From positions 6,200,001 through 6,264,000 of the forward strand of contig NC_133123.1 of the NCBI RefSeq assembly GCF_033568475.1: a stretch of 64,000 nucleotides of DNA, given 5' to 3'. Position 1 is the stretch's first letter. Each line of letters opens with the position of its first letter. Source of the stretch: Henckelia pumila (lineage: Eukaryota; Streptophyta; Magnoliopsida; Lamiales; Gesneriaceae). The notes below the pieces were generated by a model that was given only the letters and a program-made list of their open reading frames with translations, did not search any database and had not been told where the DNA came from. Positions 23,049 to 34,169 of the stretch are shown here, piece by piece. A program made the position numbers and the translations under genes.

Positions 23049-23807
23049 TCAAAAGCACTCCTCAAAGAGCGGCTGACGCCCAAAGTAAGTGTTATATGAC
23101 ACCACAAGTGGGTCTTTGTTCCATGTGCCCTCAAGCTTGGCTAGATGTAAACATTTAAAGCTCGTCACCGCAGCAACACTCCATAGCGACTGGTAAATAT
23201 GGGAAGAGAACATTTCGGTGGGCTCTTGGAAGCCAACATCTTTTGAAACTGGTACTGATGGACAAGAAGGATTTTGGGGATGTGTGTATGATAATACTAT
23301 CAATGAGCTCAAATCGATAGAATCTTGAATTACGTCATCCTCAAACTCGAGTGGCAAAATATTTCCATCATCCCCTATTTCTTCCATAACATCTTTCGAC
23401 TGCGGTTCAATAAGAAGAGAAGACTCAAACGCCTCTAAATCTTCAGTATGATTTGATTTGCACTCCCAATCCTGGTTCTCTGAGTCATCATCATCGAACC
23501 AAATCGGATTGGCCACTGCTTGAGTATCTTGATCCACTTCATGTTCTCGGTGTTCATGGACGATTGATCTCTTGATATTCTCCATTTGCTCCACAAGGTG
23601 ACACCTAGAATTTTTTAAATCTTCTATAGCTTCCTCAGTTGATGCCACAAGCTTGCTCATAATATCCTCTAGCGTATGTAAGACCAATTTAGAACAAATT
23701 CCCTCCTCCTTTTGAAGCCCGAATGGTTGGTCTGTAAAATCTGGGTGTGTAAGATCCCAATACCGGTAATAGTCAAATTTTGCCATATCATCCAACAGAT
23801 GCATCAA
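23049..23807 (-). CDS. Gag-like ORF of the non-autonomous Ty3 element
   Basis: This 252-residue frame is rich in acidic residues (for example WFDDDDSENQDWE) and ends near GRQPLFEECF. It lies between the LTRs on the element's sense strand. I do not recognise a zinc knuckle, protease or polymerase motif. Just downstream on the minus strand is a phrase corresponding to CTTGGGAGGCAACCC, which is common next to such ORFs in plant Ty3 elements. Function is unassigned. It may be a gag remnant or an element-specific ORF. Confidence 0.45.
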   Translation of the reverse strand: MMHLLDDMAKFDYYRYWDLTHPDFTDQPFGLQKEEGICSKLVLHTLEDIMSKLVASTEEAIEDLKNSRCHLVEQMENIKRSIVHEHREHEVDQDTQAVANPIWFDDDDSENQDWECKSNHTEDLEAFESSLLIEPQSKDVMEEIGDDGNILPLEFEDDVIQDSIDLSSLIVLSYTHPQNPSCPSVPVSKDVGFQEPTEMFSSHIYQSLWSVAAVTSFKCLHLAKLEGTWNKDPLVVSYNTYFGRQPLFEECF

Positions 23808-24842
23808 ACTATCATCATCTCAGCAAAATAATGAACTACCGGCTGCGAAAGCTCCTTCAATTACCCATCTTCTTGTCACTGCATCCAAACCATCAAGAAA
23901 AAATGTAAGGAGAGAACAATTAGAAAAATCATGAAACCGAAAGATGGTCGCTAAATCCTTGAATCTCTCCCATGCTGCGTAGTGTGAGTAGGGATCGTTC
24001 CCACGAGGAAAGTGAAATTTTAGTGTTCTTAAAATACTGAAAATAATAAAAGTGGATTTTTTGGATTTTACTAACTACTATGCAAGAATTAAAATAATAA
24101 AGATCAATAAACTAACGAGACTTGGTATCGGTCGGCTACACCCTTGAAATTATTCATTCGATCATCGATTCCCTAAAATAATTAATTCACATTGAATATT
24201 CATAATTGGAAATTTAATTCCTGTTTCACCTTAATTTTAGTTAACTAGACACCACCGTTCTAAGTTAACCCTTACCCCATAAATTAACCCAATACCAGCG
24301 ATTAGATTTAAATTCACGGTAGCATTCAAATGAGTAAAACTGATGAATCTAGACAACACAAATACCAGCGATTGTATTTAATCTAGTCAATTGTTGTTCC
24401 TACGATTTAACAAATTCAACAGCAGAAAATATTAATCATAGTTGCTTCACAAATTAGATGGTTCAAACAATTACGGATTTGAATTCTAATTTAGTAATAG
24501 ATTGTATAGCAAAATCCTAAGGTGATCAATCTTAAAATCTCACATACAAGCATGACAATCAATCCAAAACAACTCTTGATACGTAATTTGAAATTAAACA
24601 ATAGAAAACTGAATCTCACAAATAAAATAACTCAAGGGTTTGTCTTCCTCAACCAAGTACTAAACTAAGAAAGAATTAAATCTAAGAAAAGAGAGATAAA
24701 ACCTAGCCGCTAGGAGAGTTATTCCACGTTCTAAGCCTCCCAATCTGATGACTGATGTGTAAAAATCGGAATCGAGACCTAATAAAAGTCTAAAATCTAA
24801 AATAAAAGAGTTCCCAAAAATAAAAATTCTTCCCGAACAGAC

Positions 24843-24955
24843 CTGCTCGCTCGATCGGTAAAGATTTACCAATCGAGCGAGCTAAAATTATCCAGCTACT
24901 GTCTTCATACTTTTTTGGCCGCTCGATCGGTAAAGTTTAACCGATCGAGCGAGCT
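24843..24955. repeat. Paired CGATCGGT/ACCGATCG hairpins in LTR (copy 2)
   Basis: The palindromes are GCTCGATCGGT...ACCAATCGAGC (24849-24879) and GCTCGATCGGT...ACCGATCGAGC (24920-24950). The second has perfect arms. Position within the LTR is the same as in the partner LTR at 21140-21256. Confidence 0.8.
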
Positions 24956-25495
24956 CACTTTTTTTCCAGCACGCAACATTTTTTAAAATTTCATATATCG
25001 AGATCTAGCCGTTGGATTGAGCTGAAATTTGGACATAAGCTTCAAAAATCTTGAATTTCATTCTGAACAGTGAAGATCGGATTTGAAGCTCTCTAAAATT
25101 AAAAATTATTTTTTGATCATTGCTGCTCCGTAATTCATTCGTGCGCAATAGCTTTTCCATCTTTTCCTCTCAAATGCATCTAGCTTTTGCTCATTATCCT
25201 TCTTCTCCTAAATCCAACCAAAAAAAATAATTAGGAACTATAAAATGAATTAAAGCAATGCAAATTCTCATAATCATATCAATTTAACCTAAATAACCAT
25301 AATAAATTATCACCACATCAGGAATTAATATTTACACTCCATTTTGTGTTACTTACATTTAACTTGATATGTATAAATTGAAGTGAAAATAAAAATTTGA
25401 GTGTAAATATCAAATTTTTTAAAAAAACTAATGTAATAAAAAAACTTTTATTTTAATCTACGTCCTAAGTCTCATTTTCTTTAGGACCATCTCTA

Positions 25496-26694
25496 GATAT
25501 ATATCGTATCATAAATTTTGAAAACAACAATCAAAATATAGTATATAGATAAAATCGAAGAGAAAACAATAACTCAAATCTTAATAAATGAAACTAAACA
25601 AAAACCAATAATTCAATATATCTCATAATCATATTCCTCACACAACAAATAATTGGTCCCCTTAATTAGGAGCATGGCCCCTTGCTTTCCTTCCACGTTG
25701 ATAACATGCATGTCTATTATTCAACGTACGTCCCAAAGCTCAAACGAAAAGCCAACATGCATCTCTCTCATCATTTAATCCCCTCCAACCATAAGTTATT
25801 GACAGATGCGCGCTACCTTAGGGAGTTAGGCCAGAATTGGTAGCTTTGATAACTAATGATTGATAACATAATCATTCATTATCTTGAGTCGAAGATATAT
25901 GAATATTAAATTTTTTTAAGCAAATGGCTGTCATGATTGTGAACTTAAATAAAAATTGAAGCTTGGAACTCTTGATAAGAAAAAATACGAATGTAAAGAA
26001 GATGACAAAAAGTACGGAAAAAATATAACTTTTGTTTTTGTTTTTTTGTTTTTGTTTTGTTCAGCGAAGGAAATAGAGGAGCCCCGTGAAAAGAAAGTTT
26101 AGACTTTAGAATAAAGAGGAAACCCAATACAAAGAACTCCCGAGTCCCGTCGCTTCCGCCCATAGGGTCGGCTCGTTTCGTCACATAATTTAAGTGGATT
26201 GGATTGAAATTTTTTCAACCCAAATAAAGGTGAGCCTGGAGAAAAAAAATTACTTTATGGTAATATATGTATTTTTTTTATTGAAAGTTGTGAATTTTTT
26301 TTGTATTAATTACTTTATATAAAATTTACATGTGTGAAATCAATAATTAAAAACTTTATTAATATGTTTCTATTAGTATTTATTTATGAAATAAAATTTA
26401 TAATTAATTATAAAGATTTTATTTATTTATTTTTATTTGTAGTGAGCAACTCGTGGGCCGATCATGAATTGACCTGTCTGATGACTTTAATTTCCATGGA
26501 GTTTTCCAGAGAATTGGTACTGCTCAAATTGTGAGAAATTTAACTGAGAGTTTAACGTGGCAGAGAAGAAGACACATGAGGAGAGATGATGAGAAGAAAC
26601 GATCGTGGGTAAAATTGTCAATTCAATTGTAAATATATTTTTTATCTCACATATAATAAATTATATCAAACATCGTATAATTTATTATATTACG
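25496..26694. other. Duplicated intergenic block matching 53848-54330
   Basis: Bases 25496-26060 match 53848-54300, including GAAGAGAAAACAATAACTCA and TAATTGGTCCCC. A weaker match continues around 26560 (ACATGAGGAGAGAT, also at 54472). No gene is supported. The open frames at 25945-26184 and 26334-26534 have no recognisable product. Confidence 0.6.
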
Positions 26695-27110
26695 TGATGG
26701 GTTATGACCTAATTTAATTTTTTACCGGTCCGAGTCCAATGACTTGGGTGTCATATTATTTATTTGGACACTTTATCAATACCCATAAATTCCTAAAAGC
26801 CCATAAGAGACTCAAACCCATGAAACTCTCCGAATATCTATAAATAACTCAAATCCTCTCATTATTAAGGTACACACTCTATAGTCACATGATCTAGTTC
26901 TCTAGAACTTTTATTGGACAAATACTGACTTGAGCGTCGGAGTGTCTTCGCCGGGTAACCCCCGACGCCACTCACTTTGCTTTGTGTTGCAGGTAACAAC
27001 CCACAAAGTTCGGTCTTTGGAATGGTTCAAGTATTAATCCGACTATCTAGATCTTCACAATTTACCCAGATTTTCTCCAATCGGGTAAATATCAATTTTT
27101 TGCTACATCA
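26695..27110 (+). mobile_element. LTR of a Ty3/gypsy Tat-like element
   Basis: The sequence runs TGATGGGTTATGACC...GCTACATCA (416 bp), with a TATA box TCTATAAATA at 26837-26846 and a region GACTTGAGCGTCGGAGTG typical of U5 in these elements. It is directly followed by TCTTGGCGTCGTCTGTGGGA. This is the tRNA primer-site region of Tat/Athila-type Ty3 elements, which puts the LTR end at 27110. No matching 3' LTR was found in the window. Confidence 0.75.
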
Positions 27111-27153
27111 TCTTGGCGTCGTCTGTGGGAACTTGTTCACTGCATCATTAAGA

Positions 27154-28155
27154 ATGCATACTCCATTACAAACAAATCAAGGAAATAATCGCAATGGAGA
27201 CCCACCTCCAATCTCCAAACCACCGTCTGGATTTAGTTTCACGCAGGAAACTTTGACAGCCTTAATGGAAGGAACAGCCGCGTGCGCAGTGACTGAAGCG
27301 GTCGCTCAGTTCACGACATCCCGTCAATGCCGAAGCACCGACAAAAGAGCTCATAAAATAGGGTCATCATCTCGTGACCCTGATAAAGAAGACCCAAAGA
27401 AAACTAAGTCTAAAGTTAATGATAAAGATCCTGAGGGGACCAATAAAAATACAACTCATAAAAAGGGTGAAACAAGTGCTCACACAATTCACGACGTCTT
27501 TTACGAAGACAAAACCACTAATCCAACCCGGAGATATGGATCTCACACATATGTAACGAGAGAGAATTCGTTGGAAATCTTGCTTATACGTTGGAGCCCG
27601 TTCACTAATGTCATTCTATCTGAAACATTGCCTAAGGGAGTCAAAATCTCCAACCTACCTGAGTTCGATGGAAGTAGTGATTCTAAAGATCATATTGACA
27701 AAGTCTACGCGAAAGCAGATTTGTATGACATCACAAATGCGAATTACTGCAAGATATTTCGAACAACATTATCAGGACGAGCTCTAACATGGTTCAATAA
27801 CCTGCCGTCCGAATCCATTGCCAGTTTGGAGCAACTCATCTAGCGCTTCATTCAACAATTCTCAATTAACAAGAAATATCCGAAAACAATAGCATACTTA
27901 TTCACAATTGTTCAGAAAGAAGAGGAAAGTTTGAGAGACTATGTCAAGATATTTACTCATGCGGTTGATGAAGTCCCACACGTGAACCAAGATATGTTAT
28001 CTAGAATAATGCATCAGAACTTGCGTCTTGGAAAGTTCAAGGAATCTATAGCAGGAAAATCCTCGAACACCTTGGAGGAGCTGTTGTCTATAGCCGAAAA
28101 ATACATCCGCATAGAGGAAACTGATGAATTGCACTCCTCGGGAAAAAGAAAATGA
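27154..28155 (+). pseudogene. Ty3/gypsy gag, broken by one stop codon
   Basis: The frame starting MHTPLQTNQG shows a retrotransposon gag domain: LPEFDGSSDSKDHID, then FRTTLSGRALTWFNNLP, a UAG stop at 27841-27843, then RFIQQFS and EEESLRDYVKIF in the same frame up to KRK. Gag assembles the cytoplasmic particle that packages element RNA. The stop falls inside the conserved domain, so a full-length protein is not made without readthrough. No zinc knuckle, protease or pol follows. The element is truncated or non-autonomous. Confidence 0.8.
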
Positions 28156-28665
28156 GACAAAAAATACGATGAAATATAACGCAGGACAAAAAGTCATGAT
28201 AATCTAAAGAAACTCTATACTCATAGAGCAAACACCTGCAAGCTAAAATAATTTCTTGTCGCTAATTTATTTGCTCTGCAGATCAAAACTTTTTTTTAAT
28301 TCTCTTTTATTTTAAGTTTAATAATAAACTTACGTTGATTTGTTTACTTTTCTATTTAATTTTATAAAAAGGAACCCAGCTCCGTCAACAAATGCTTAAC
28401 TCATACGTCATGACCCATGCAATCATTAAGGCTACTCATCCATCAGAGGCTTGGCCAGCCCTGTAGGACTACCTAAGTCACGATGCTGTAAGAGGTCAAG
28501 ACGACAAAAATATATTCCCGGGATACCTCACCACCTAGCAAATAGAGTGGGTTCAAAACTTCTTCATGAGACAAAATCTTGGGAACTTGATCCATTCCTA
28601 AGTATTTATCCATTCCTAATACTTCTTCATACTTCTTCATGTTAAGCACTACAAGCGCTACAAAA
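28156..28665 (+). other. Noncoding tail of the Tat-like element
   Basis: No reading frame of interest is present. The sequence links gag to the repeat array and includes GCCCTGTAGGACTACC and ACTTCTTCAT direct repeats (28612-28640). It is probably element-derived, because arrays like the one that follows are known in the untranslated regions of Tat-lineage elements. Confidence 0.4.
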
Positions 28666-29080
28666 AGTCATAGCGACTATAAAAATTCATCAAGTCATAG
28701 TGAATATAAATAATTAATCAAGTCATAGAGACTATAAAAAATTTTCAAAACAAGTCATATCGACTATAAATTTTTTTTTCAGAAGAAGTCATATCGAATA
28801 TAAAAAAAAATTTCAAAAAAAGTCATAGCGACTATAAATAATGCATGAAATCATAGCGACTATAAATTTTTTTTTAGAAGAAGTCATAGCGACTATAAAA
28901 GTTTTTTACGAGAAGTCAGCTCGAATATAAACAATTAAAAAAAATCATAGCGACTATACACAATTCAAACAATTCATAGCGACTATAAAAAATTTTACAG
29001 AAAAAGTCATAGTGACTATAAATAATTTATCAAGTCGTAGTGACTATAAAAACAAATTATTATTAAGTCATGATGACTGT
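28666..29080 (+). repeat. 14-copy interspersed palindrome array (AGTCATAGCGACTATA)
   Basis: A 16-bp core AGTCATAGCGACTATA recurs at 28666, 28693, 28721, 28753, 28787, 28821, 28849, 28882, 28914, 28943, 28972, 29005, 29033 and 29066. Each copy has a few mismatches and is followed by AT-rich spacers of 10-20 bp (period about 27-34 bp). The core contains inverted ends AGTC/GACT. The spacers vary and share no sequence. The array lies behind a Ty3 gag and is most likely part of that element. Confidence 0.85.
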
Positions 29081-30268
29081 GGGGACCTCGGGTGCAAATC
29101 TCAAATCATAACATACAATCGATGTTTATCTAAATCGGGGCAACAAACCAAGATGCAACAATTTTTTTTAGGGAAGGGCACGCGGGCGCGCCCCTGTCTT
29201 GGGCCATGGCACCATGGTGCCATGGTTAGGCGCGGGCGCGCCTTCTATGCTGCATGGGCGCGCCGCGCCTTCGGGTCCTCTTCTTGTCCAGCTGAAAAAT
29301 GAAGGTTTTGCCCTTGTTTTGATCCCTAAACATCATCTAACATTAATATCATGATTCCAACATCAAATATGAATAGAAACATGTAATACAATAAGTGGTG
29401 TAAGGATTCAAAACAACACCATTGATTAACACATCTCATGCCAAGAAATTTAACATAGTTCTTGTTATTCAAACCAAGCATCTAGTCTTGCTAAGTTCAT
29501 ACAAACTTTTAGCTAAAATTTACACATAACGTTCTTGACAGCAGCTTCTACAATTCTAACCCGAAGTCACCACATCTAACTCGATCTTGTTCTTTCACGG
29601 TTGTCTCTGACTTGTTCCTGTCCCACCTATTGCCATGCACACACACATACAAATCAATAGCCGGATATCTCCGGTGAAAATATAATTCCAGTATAAAAAA
29701 ACATAATCATGCATTTGAATAAAGGTACACATCTTGTAAAGCAACAACAATATCATGTTGAATCTCTAATATCAAATATAAAGCAATGCATGAATTCAAA
29801 ATCGGTTTTCAAATTTGGTATCGGTTCTTTTTGGGATCCCAGGGAAGAATAACACAACAAGTCTCCCACCAACACTCCCATTCGAGGTGACGTTGAGTTC
29901 TTATTCCCGGACTTTGGCCCACTGTATCAAGATTCTCGCAATAGGGATACGTCAATCGCTAAAACTCCTCGATACAAGTCCAAACATCATCTATCTCTTG
30001 GCAAATCATCCATCAAAATCTCAATAGGAAATTGGCTCAATATGAATGCATCAAAGTCTAGAAGCATAAGAATAAAGGCCAACCAAATGCAAGCTAAATG
30101 AAGCAAGCAATCATCTATACAATCAAAAGCAATTAAGAATATAGTATGTGGTTTTAGAAAGGGCACTCAATAGAGTCATATTGAGTGTTCAAAGCCTTTT
30201 ACTCTAAGGTTGTCTTATACCTTCTTATCTTGGTTTCAAAGCTCTTCAATCTTCACAAGCTGCAGCAT
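29078..30268 (+). mobile_element. LTR-like segment, TGTGGGGACCTCGGG family, copy 1
   Basis: It starts TGTGGGGACCTCGGGTGC immediately after the repeat array. It resembles 32652-33990 in its start, in a middle region (TTGCCATGCACACACACATA, then CGGATATCTCCGGTGA) and in a late GTCTTATACCTTC segment. No coding sequence or flanking duplication was found, and the right border (next to an LTR beginning near 30270) is approximate. Near its left end is a GC-rich patch with repeated GGCGCGCC palindromes. Confidence 0.5.
29165..29280. repeat. GGCGCGCC-rich palindromic patch
   Basis: GGGCGCGCCCC, GCGGGCGCGCCTT and GGGCGCGCCGCGCC surround a nested palindrome GGCACCATGGTGCC. The patch is strikingly GC-rich for this window. 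It sits where the sister LTR at 32.7 kb has a different palindrome set. Confidence 0.8.
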
Positions 30269-30269
30269 A

Positions 30270-31877
30270 ATCATAGTAGCCCGTATCCAAAATTAATGAT
30301 TAATGAGTAATTAATCATGCGATCATGTTTAGATTAAGTAATACATGATTAAGAAGATTCCAAAATGGATTAACAGAGTACAGAAATGGATCCGGAACAC
30401 TTAAAAATAGCCCGGAAGGTTCCAAGACTTAGGCAGGATCGGAGGCTCTGAACGTAGGATCGGATGGTCCGAAGTAGCTGAGTTCGGATGGCCTGTTGCA
30501 GTTAGGATAGGCGGAGTTCGGACGCTCCGAACTAGGATCGGACGGTCCGATCTTCCTCAGAAAAGATAATATAAGGAAACTATTTGTTGAGTTTGGACGA
30601 TCCAAAGTCCAGGATCGGACGGTCCGAACAGTGATCCGGCCAGGTGTCCGAAGAAGTGACGTCGTGGATGGCGTAATATCGAGGTCGGATGATCCGAAGT
30701 TCCGATTGGACGGTCTGAAGTTCTTTCAGGTGACAATTTTCACGCATGCAGAGTTTGGACGGTCCGAAGGCAGGTTCGGACGGTCCGAACCCTCGTCTAT
30801 AAAATGAGGCCGAGGAACTCATTTCACAATCGCATTGATTTCCTCTCCTTCGCTCGCGTGGCTCTATTTTAGGGCTTTGGATACTCTTATGTTAGAGTTG
30901 GAGTAGGAAATATATTTTTAGCATAGTCAGACGGTGTCTGACATAGTAGCAGAGCAGTGCTCGTATAGTAGAGCCGTGCTCGAGGCCGTGGAGCTGCAGC
31001 AGGGGTGTGCCCCTATTGCGGGATAGACGCCATCAATGGGCTGACGATGCACGTAGGTATAACTATGATCTCCTTAAATTATTTAGGAGTATGCAATAGC
31101 TTAGTTAATGTCTTTAAAGCTTATTAGATAATGCATGGATATTTGCATTGTAGAGTTGATAATAGGCTTGGAACCTAGAGTGAGTGCCTGTAGTAAGGTA
31201 CGTAAGTACTGACTGAGATTGCCATCGGATATGCATGCTTATATGTTGCATTATGTGTTTGCATGTTATTATTGTTATGTGGCATGTGCATATAATCTTG
31301 TGCCTGTACATCTTTTGAGATGAGCCAGTTAGGGTTGCTTAGCCCTGTTTGGACGCTTTGATATCGAGTACCCTTAGGTACTGATATCTAGAGGACTTCG
31401 TGGTCCGCTTATGAAATTCGGGAGTGAGTGGTCGGGCACAGTGGTTAGCGACCCCGTTGTGACGAGCTCATGTCCCAGGCGCCAGTCTGAGCAGTTGTAT
31501 TAAGTTATCCCTGATATGGATACCCTGTCATTTGCATGCATCATATTTATATGTTTATCCGTGCTTTCGTATTGAGATTAGAGCTCACGTATAGTATTTT
31601 TTGTGTATCTGGACACCCCATTCGACGAGGCAGGTGTAGGTTCAGGGTTGAGCACCAGGAGCTTGGAGTAGCCAGTGACCTTGAAGACAGCAGGATTAGC
31701 TGTAGGTTTATACCCATAGGATTATTTGTAATTCGATTGGGTTGTATATTGGTTTAATTAATCGATTGTATTCCACCGGTCTGTTTTTATTTAAGTCTTC
31801 CGCAGTAATTTATTTAATGCATGCTTAATTATGCTCTTAACTCTGATTATGTAGTGGATCCGGGTCGGGTCACTACA
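30270..31877 (+). mobile_element. LTR of a Ty3-type element, about 1.6 kb
   Basis: The left border near 30270 (TAGCCCGTATCC) is approximate. The right border is exact: CACTACA ends at 31877 and is followed by a tRNA-Met primer site TGGTATCAGAGC at 31883-31894. U3 has an 11-copy palindrome cluster (30437-30790) directly before a TATA box CTATAAAATG at 30797-30806. The later part has GTAGAGCCGTGCTCGAGGCC and similar U5-like text. Only the left LTR and a decayed interior remain. Confidence 0.65.
30437..30790. repeat. Eleven-copy TCGGACGGTCCGAA palindrome cluster
   Basis: Copies begin at about 30437, 30458, 30482, 30516, 30536, 30591, 30613, 30683, 30704, 30753 and 30774, with consensus GTTCGGACGGTCCGAAC (a near-perfect palindrome). 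Several have C-to-T changes that look like deaminated CpG. The cluster ends 7 bp before the TATA box, a position that suggests a role in U3 promoter control or silencing. Confidence 0.85.
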
Positions 31878-32651
31878 TTTATTGGTATCAGAGCTGCATG
31901 CAAGAGACTTGAGATATAGTATTGAGACTTTTTGGTTATCCTTGTAGGATTGATGAGACCTTTAAAGAGATGATGATGAGGCGATTAGATTGCCCGAAGA
32001 CTATCATCATCGGCAGAAATTTTAAATATTTGACTTATGGGATTCCGGTAAATGCGGACAGGAGCGATGGATCGTGTCCGAGCTTTCAAAACTTCTACTC
32101 ATATAGATCCTAGCTTTGGATCGAGTATCGGATGCCAAAGGCAGTGCCAGAGGATTGGTTGGGACATACTTGATGTTTGCATCTGTACAGTCCATACCAT
32201 GATGACACTACTCTAAAGATTCTCCAGTCGTAGTTGGAGAGATTGTCAGATAGACCTTCACCAGGGGATGCCTCAAGTGTCTAAGGCATGACTGGATGTG
32301 AACGTAAGATCATTAAATTCATGCAGGACATGATTTTATCTGTATTATTGTATCGATGCTTTCGGTAGGCACACGAAAAACTTCATATTCAAAAGCATGA
32401 TATGAATACAAGAAGAATGCTGACGGTAGATCGTGAGCAGAAGAGGTCGACCGACAGGCACTGATGCAGAGCATAGCTGGTTAGCGAGCACGGATCATTT
32501 CTCCGGATGTCTTTGCAGAAGGACGTGTAAAGAGATTTGGTCAGGAGTATACTTGCATTGATGCGTATGTCAATTAGAAGCTTCATGCTCAAGAAACGAA
32601 GACGAATGCGATGATTTTAAATACTGTATTGTTATAGTTGTAAACAGTATT
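31878..32651 (+). other. Decayed interior after the PBS
   Basis: After the primer site the sequence stays moderately GC-balanced, with scattered short open frames (for example 31922-32113). No gag, protease or pol motif is recognisable. It is probably a mutated gag leader. A second LTR-like element interrupts it near 32652. Confidence 0.4.
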
Positions 32652-33990
32652 TATGGGGACCTCGGGTTGCTAATCTCGTCTTAGGGCAATTAACGATTAA
32701 TAAACAATTAATCATGTATTTAAAAGAATACTCAAACCAAACAAATTTTTTTTTTTTTAAAATCTTGCACCTCGCTCGATCGGTAAAATCCTACCGATCG
32801 AGCGGGCAAGAGATCTCATCCCTCGGGTCTGAGCAATTCATGGCCTCGCTCGATCGGTCAAATCTTACCGATCGAGCGAGCAAGAAAATTGAAGTTTCTG
32901 TTCAAGAAAAATAGGCCTCGCTCGATCGGTGAAATCCTACCGATCGAGCGGCCACTCTGCCCAGAAAATCTGCAGAAAAGTTTTGTGCTGTCAAAACTTG
33001 AGCATTCAATCTAAATCACCTCAAAACAATACAGAACATAGTTGAATATATTAAAGAACATGCATAGAATGATAGTACTAAACATGAAGCATAAATCCAT
33101 GCCTTTATTACATCAAACTAATAATATCAAAGGCAATAAACCATAGATTACACAAAGTCTCAAAAGTGTGCTTCAAGTTTCTAATTGCCTACTAAGTTTG
33201 ATACATTCAAAGGCCTAGTCCTTCAGCTACAACCCGAGTCCTCACTTGCTCAATCTCTCTCCCGAGCTATCAATGTCGTCGTTGTCTAGCTCCTGCCCCT
33301 CTGTTGCCATGCACACATACAAAACAAAGCAACAGCCGGATAAACTCCGGTGAGAAATCATTCCTAGTATAATCGACATATATAAAGCGTTAAAGAAATC
33401 ATATCAACTCTATTTATAAACGACTCAACAATAGAGTAAATAATGCATATATCGATTAAGAATTGATTCATATAACGTCATTTGCCATCAAGATTCGTAA
33501 ACGATCTTGACATGGATATCCATCTATCGTAGTCATTCTTGACTCGAAAATAAGGCCGCCTCAGACCTTGGCATAGAATCAATTCAATAACATATCATAT
33601 CAACTCAAACTCAAAGATCCACTACCTGAGATGGATCGACAACATAAAAAACAAATCAAAATATAATCAAGTATGTGATTTTTTTGCGGGACAACTCAAG
33701 AAACGTCATTCCCGAGTTTCAAATCCCTGACTCGCGATGTCGTCTTATACCTTCGTATTTCTCAGTTCAGAATGCTTCAAATCTGAAACACAATATCAAA
33801 AGACACATATCAAACTTCGTTCAAGTCTACCATTTCAGAATCAATCCAAAATCATCAAGAATCGTCAATCAAAACCACTTCAAACCTTCGTCACTTCTTC
33901 CTTCAACTTGAAGTTGAGGTTCTTGAGTCAATAGTCTCCGAATAAACTCTGAAACTGAAAATAACATTGCTACAACATCAATAACTATTT
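32652..33990 (+). mobile_element. LTR-like segment, TGTGGGGACCTCGGG family, copy 2
   Basis: It starts TATGGGGACCTCGGGTTGC and resembles 29078-30268, with shared TTGCCATGCACAC, a GCCGGATAAACTCCGGTGA hairpin and a late GTCTTATACCTTC. Three CGATCGGT/ACCGATCG hairpins occupy 32770-32950, where copy 1 has GGCGCGCC repeats. The right border is uncertain and no flanking repeat was found. Confidence 0.5.
32770..32950. repeat. Three CGCTCGATCGGT/ACCGATCGAGCG hairpins
   Basis: Three units (near 32772, 32852 and 32917) each have 12-bp inverted arms CGCTCGATCGGT and ACCGATCGAGCG around 7-8 bp (AAAATCCT, CAAATCTT, GAAATCCT). Spacing is 80 and 65 bp. These arms are the same as those in the non-autonomous Ty3 LTRs at 21.1 and 24.9 kb. 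Confidence 0.9.
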
Positions 33991-34169
33991 GAAACGCGTA
34001 CTTCATCCCTAAATCTTCTTGCACAACACATTTTAAGAACCACAATCATCGAATTATCAACAATTGTATCAAAAAATCTGATCGTTTCATCAACGTAATT
34101 TTCACACAAAGTGGATGGTAATTTTTTGTTCCTAAAAAATAATAAATATACAACATGGAGTCTATCAAA

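Larger units (their letters stand above)
17570..25320 (-). mobile_element. Non-autonomous Ty3/gypsy element, minus strand
   Basis: It is flanked by ggaat (17565-17569 and 25321-25325). The element reads right to left. The 5' LTR is about 23980-25320 and the 3' LTR is 17570-21621 (interrupted by a solo LTR). The LTR on the plus strand starts TGGTAGCGCTAAG and ends CACCACATCA. A polypurine tract (minus strand ATGGGGGAGTTT) abuts the 3' LTR at 21622-21634. The first 60 or so plus-strand bases of the 5' LTR are missing where the primer site should be, so that end is deleted. The 2.4-kb interior has a gag-like frame but no pol. The layout recalls Tat/Athila-type derivatives. Confidence 0.8.
17041..25495. 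mobile_element. Old hAT element hosting nested retrotransposons
   Basis: The left end CAGGGGCGGCCCTCC at 17041 pairs with a right end whose reverse complement is TAGAGATGGTCCT (ending at about 25495). Flanking 8-mers, catataaa and gatatata, are diverged. The paralogue at about 53840 (GCCCAGATATATATCG) lacks the whole 8.5 kb. Own sequence is only 17041-17564 and 25326-25495; the rest is the nested LTR element. A short frame at 17144-17389 is not recognisable. Confidence 0.65.

Noticed and set aside
28666..29080. CRISPR-like regular spacing of a short palindromic core
   Set aside because: Plant nuclear context, degenerate cores, very short AT-rich spacers of variable length, no cas genes, and it follows a Ty3 gag. 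It is better explained as a retrotransposon repeat array.
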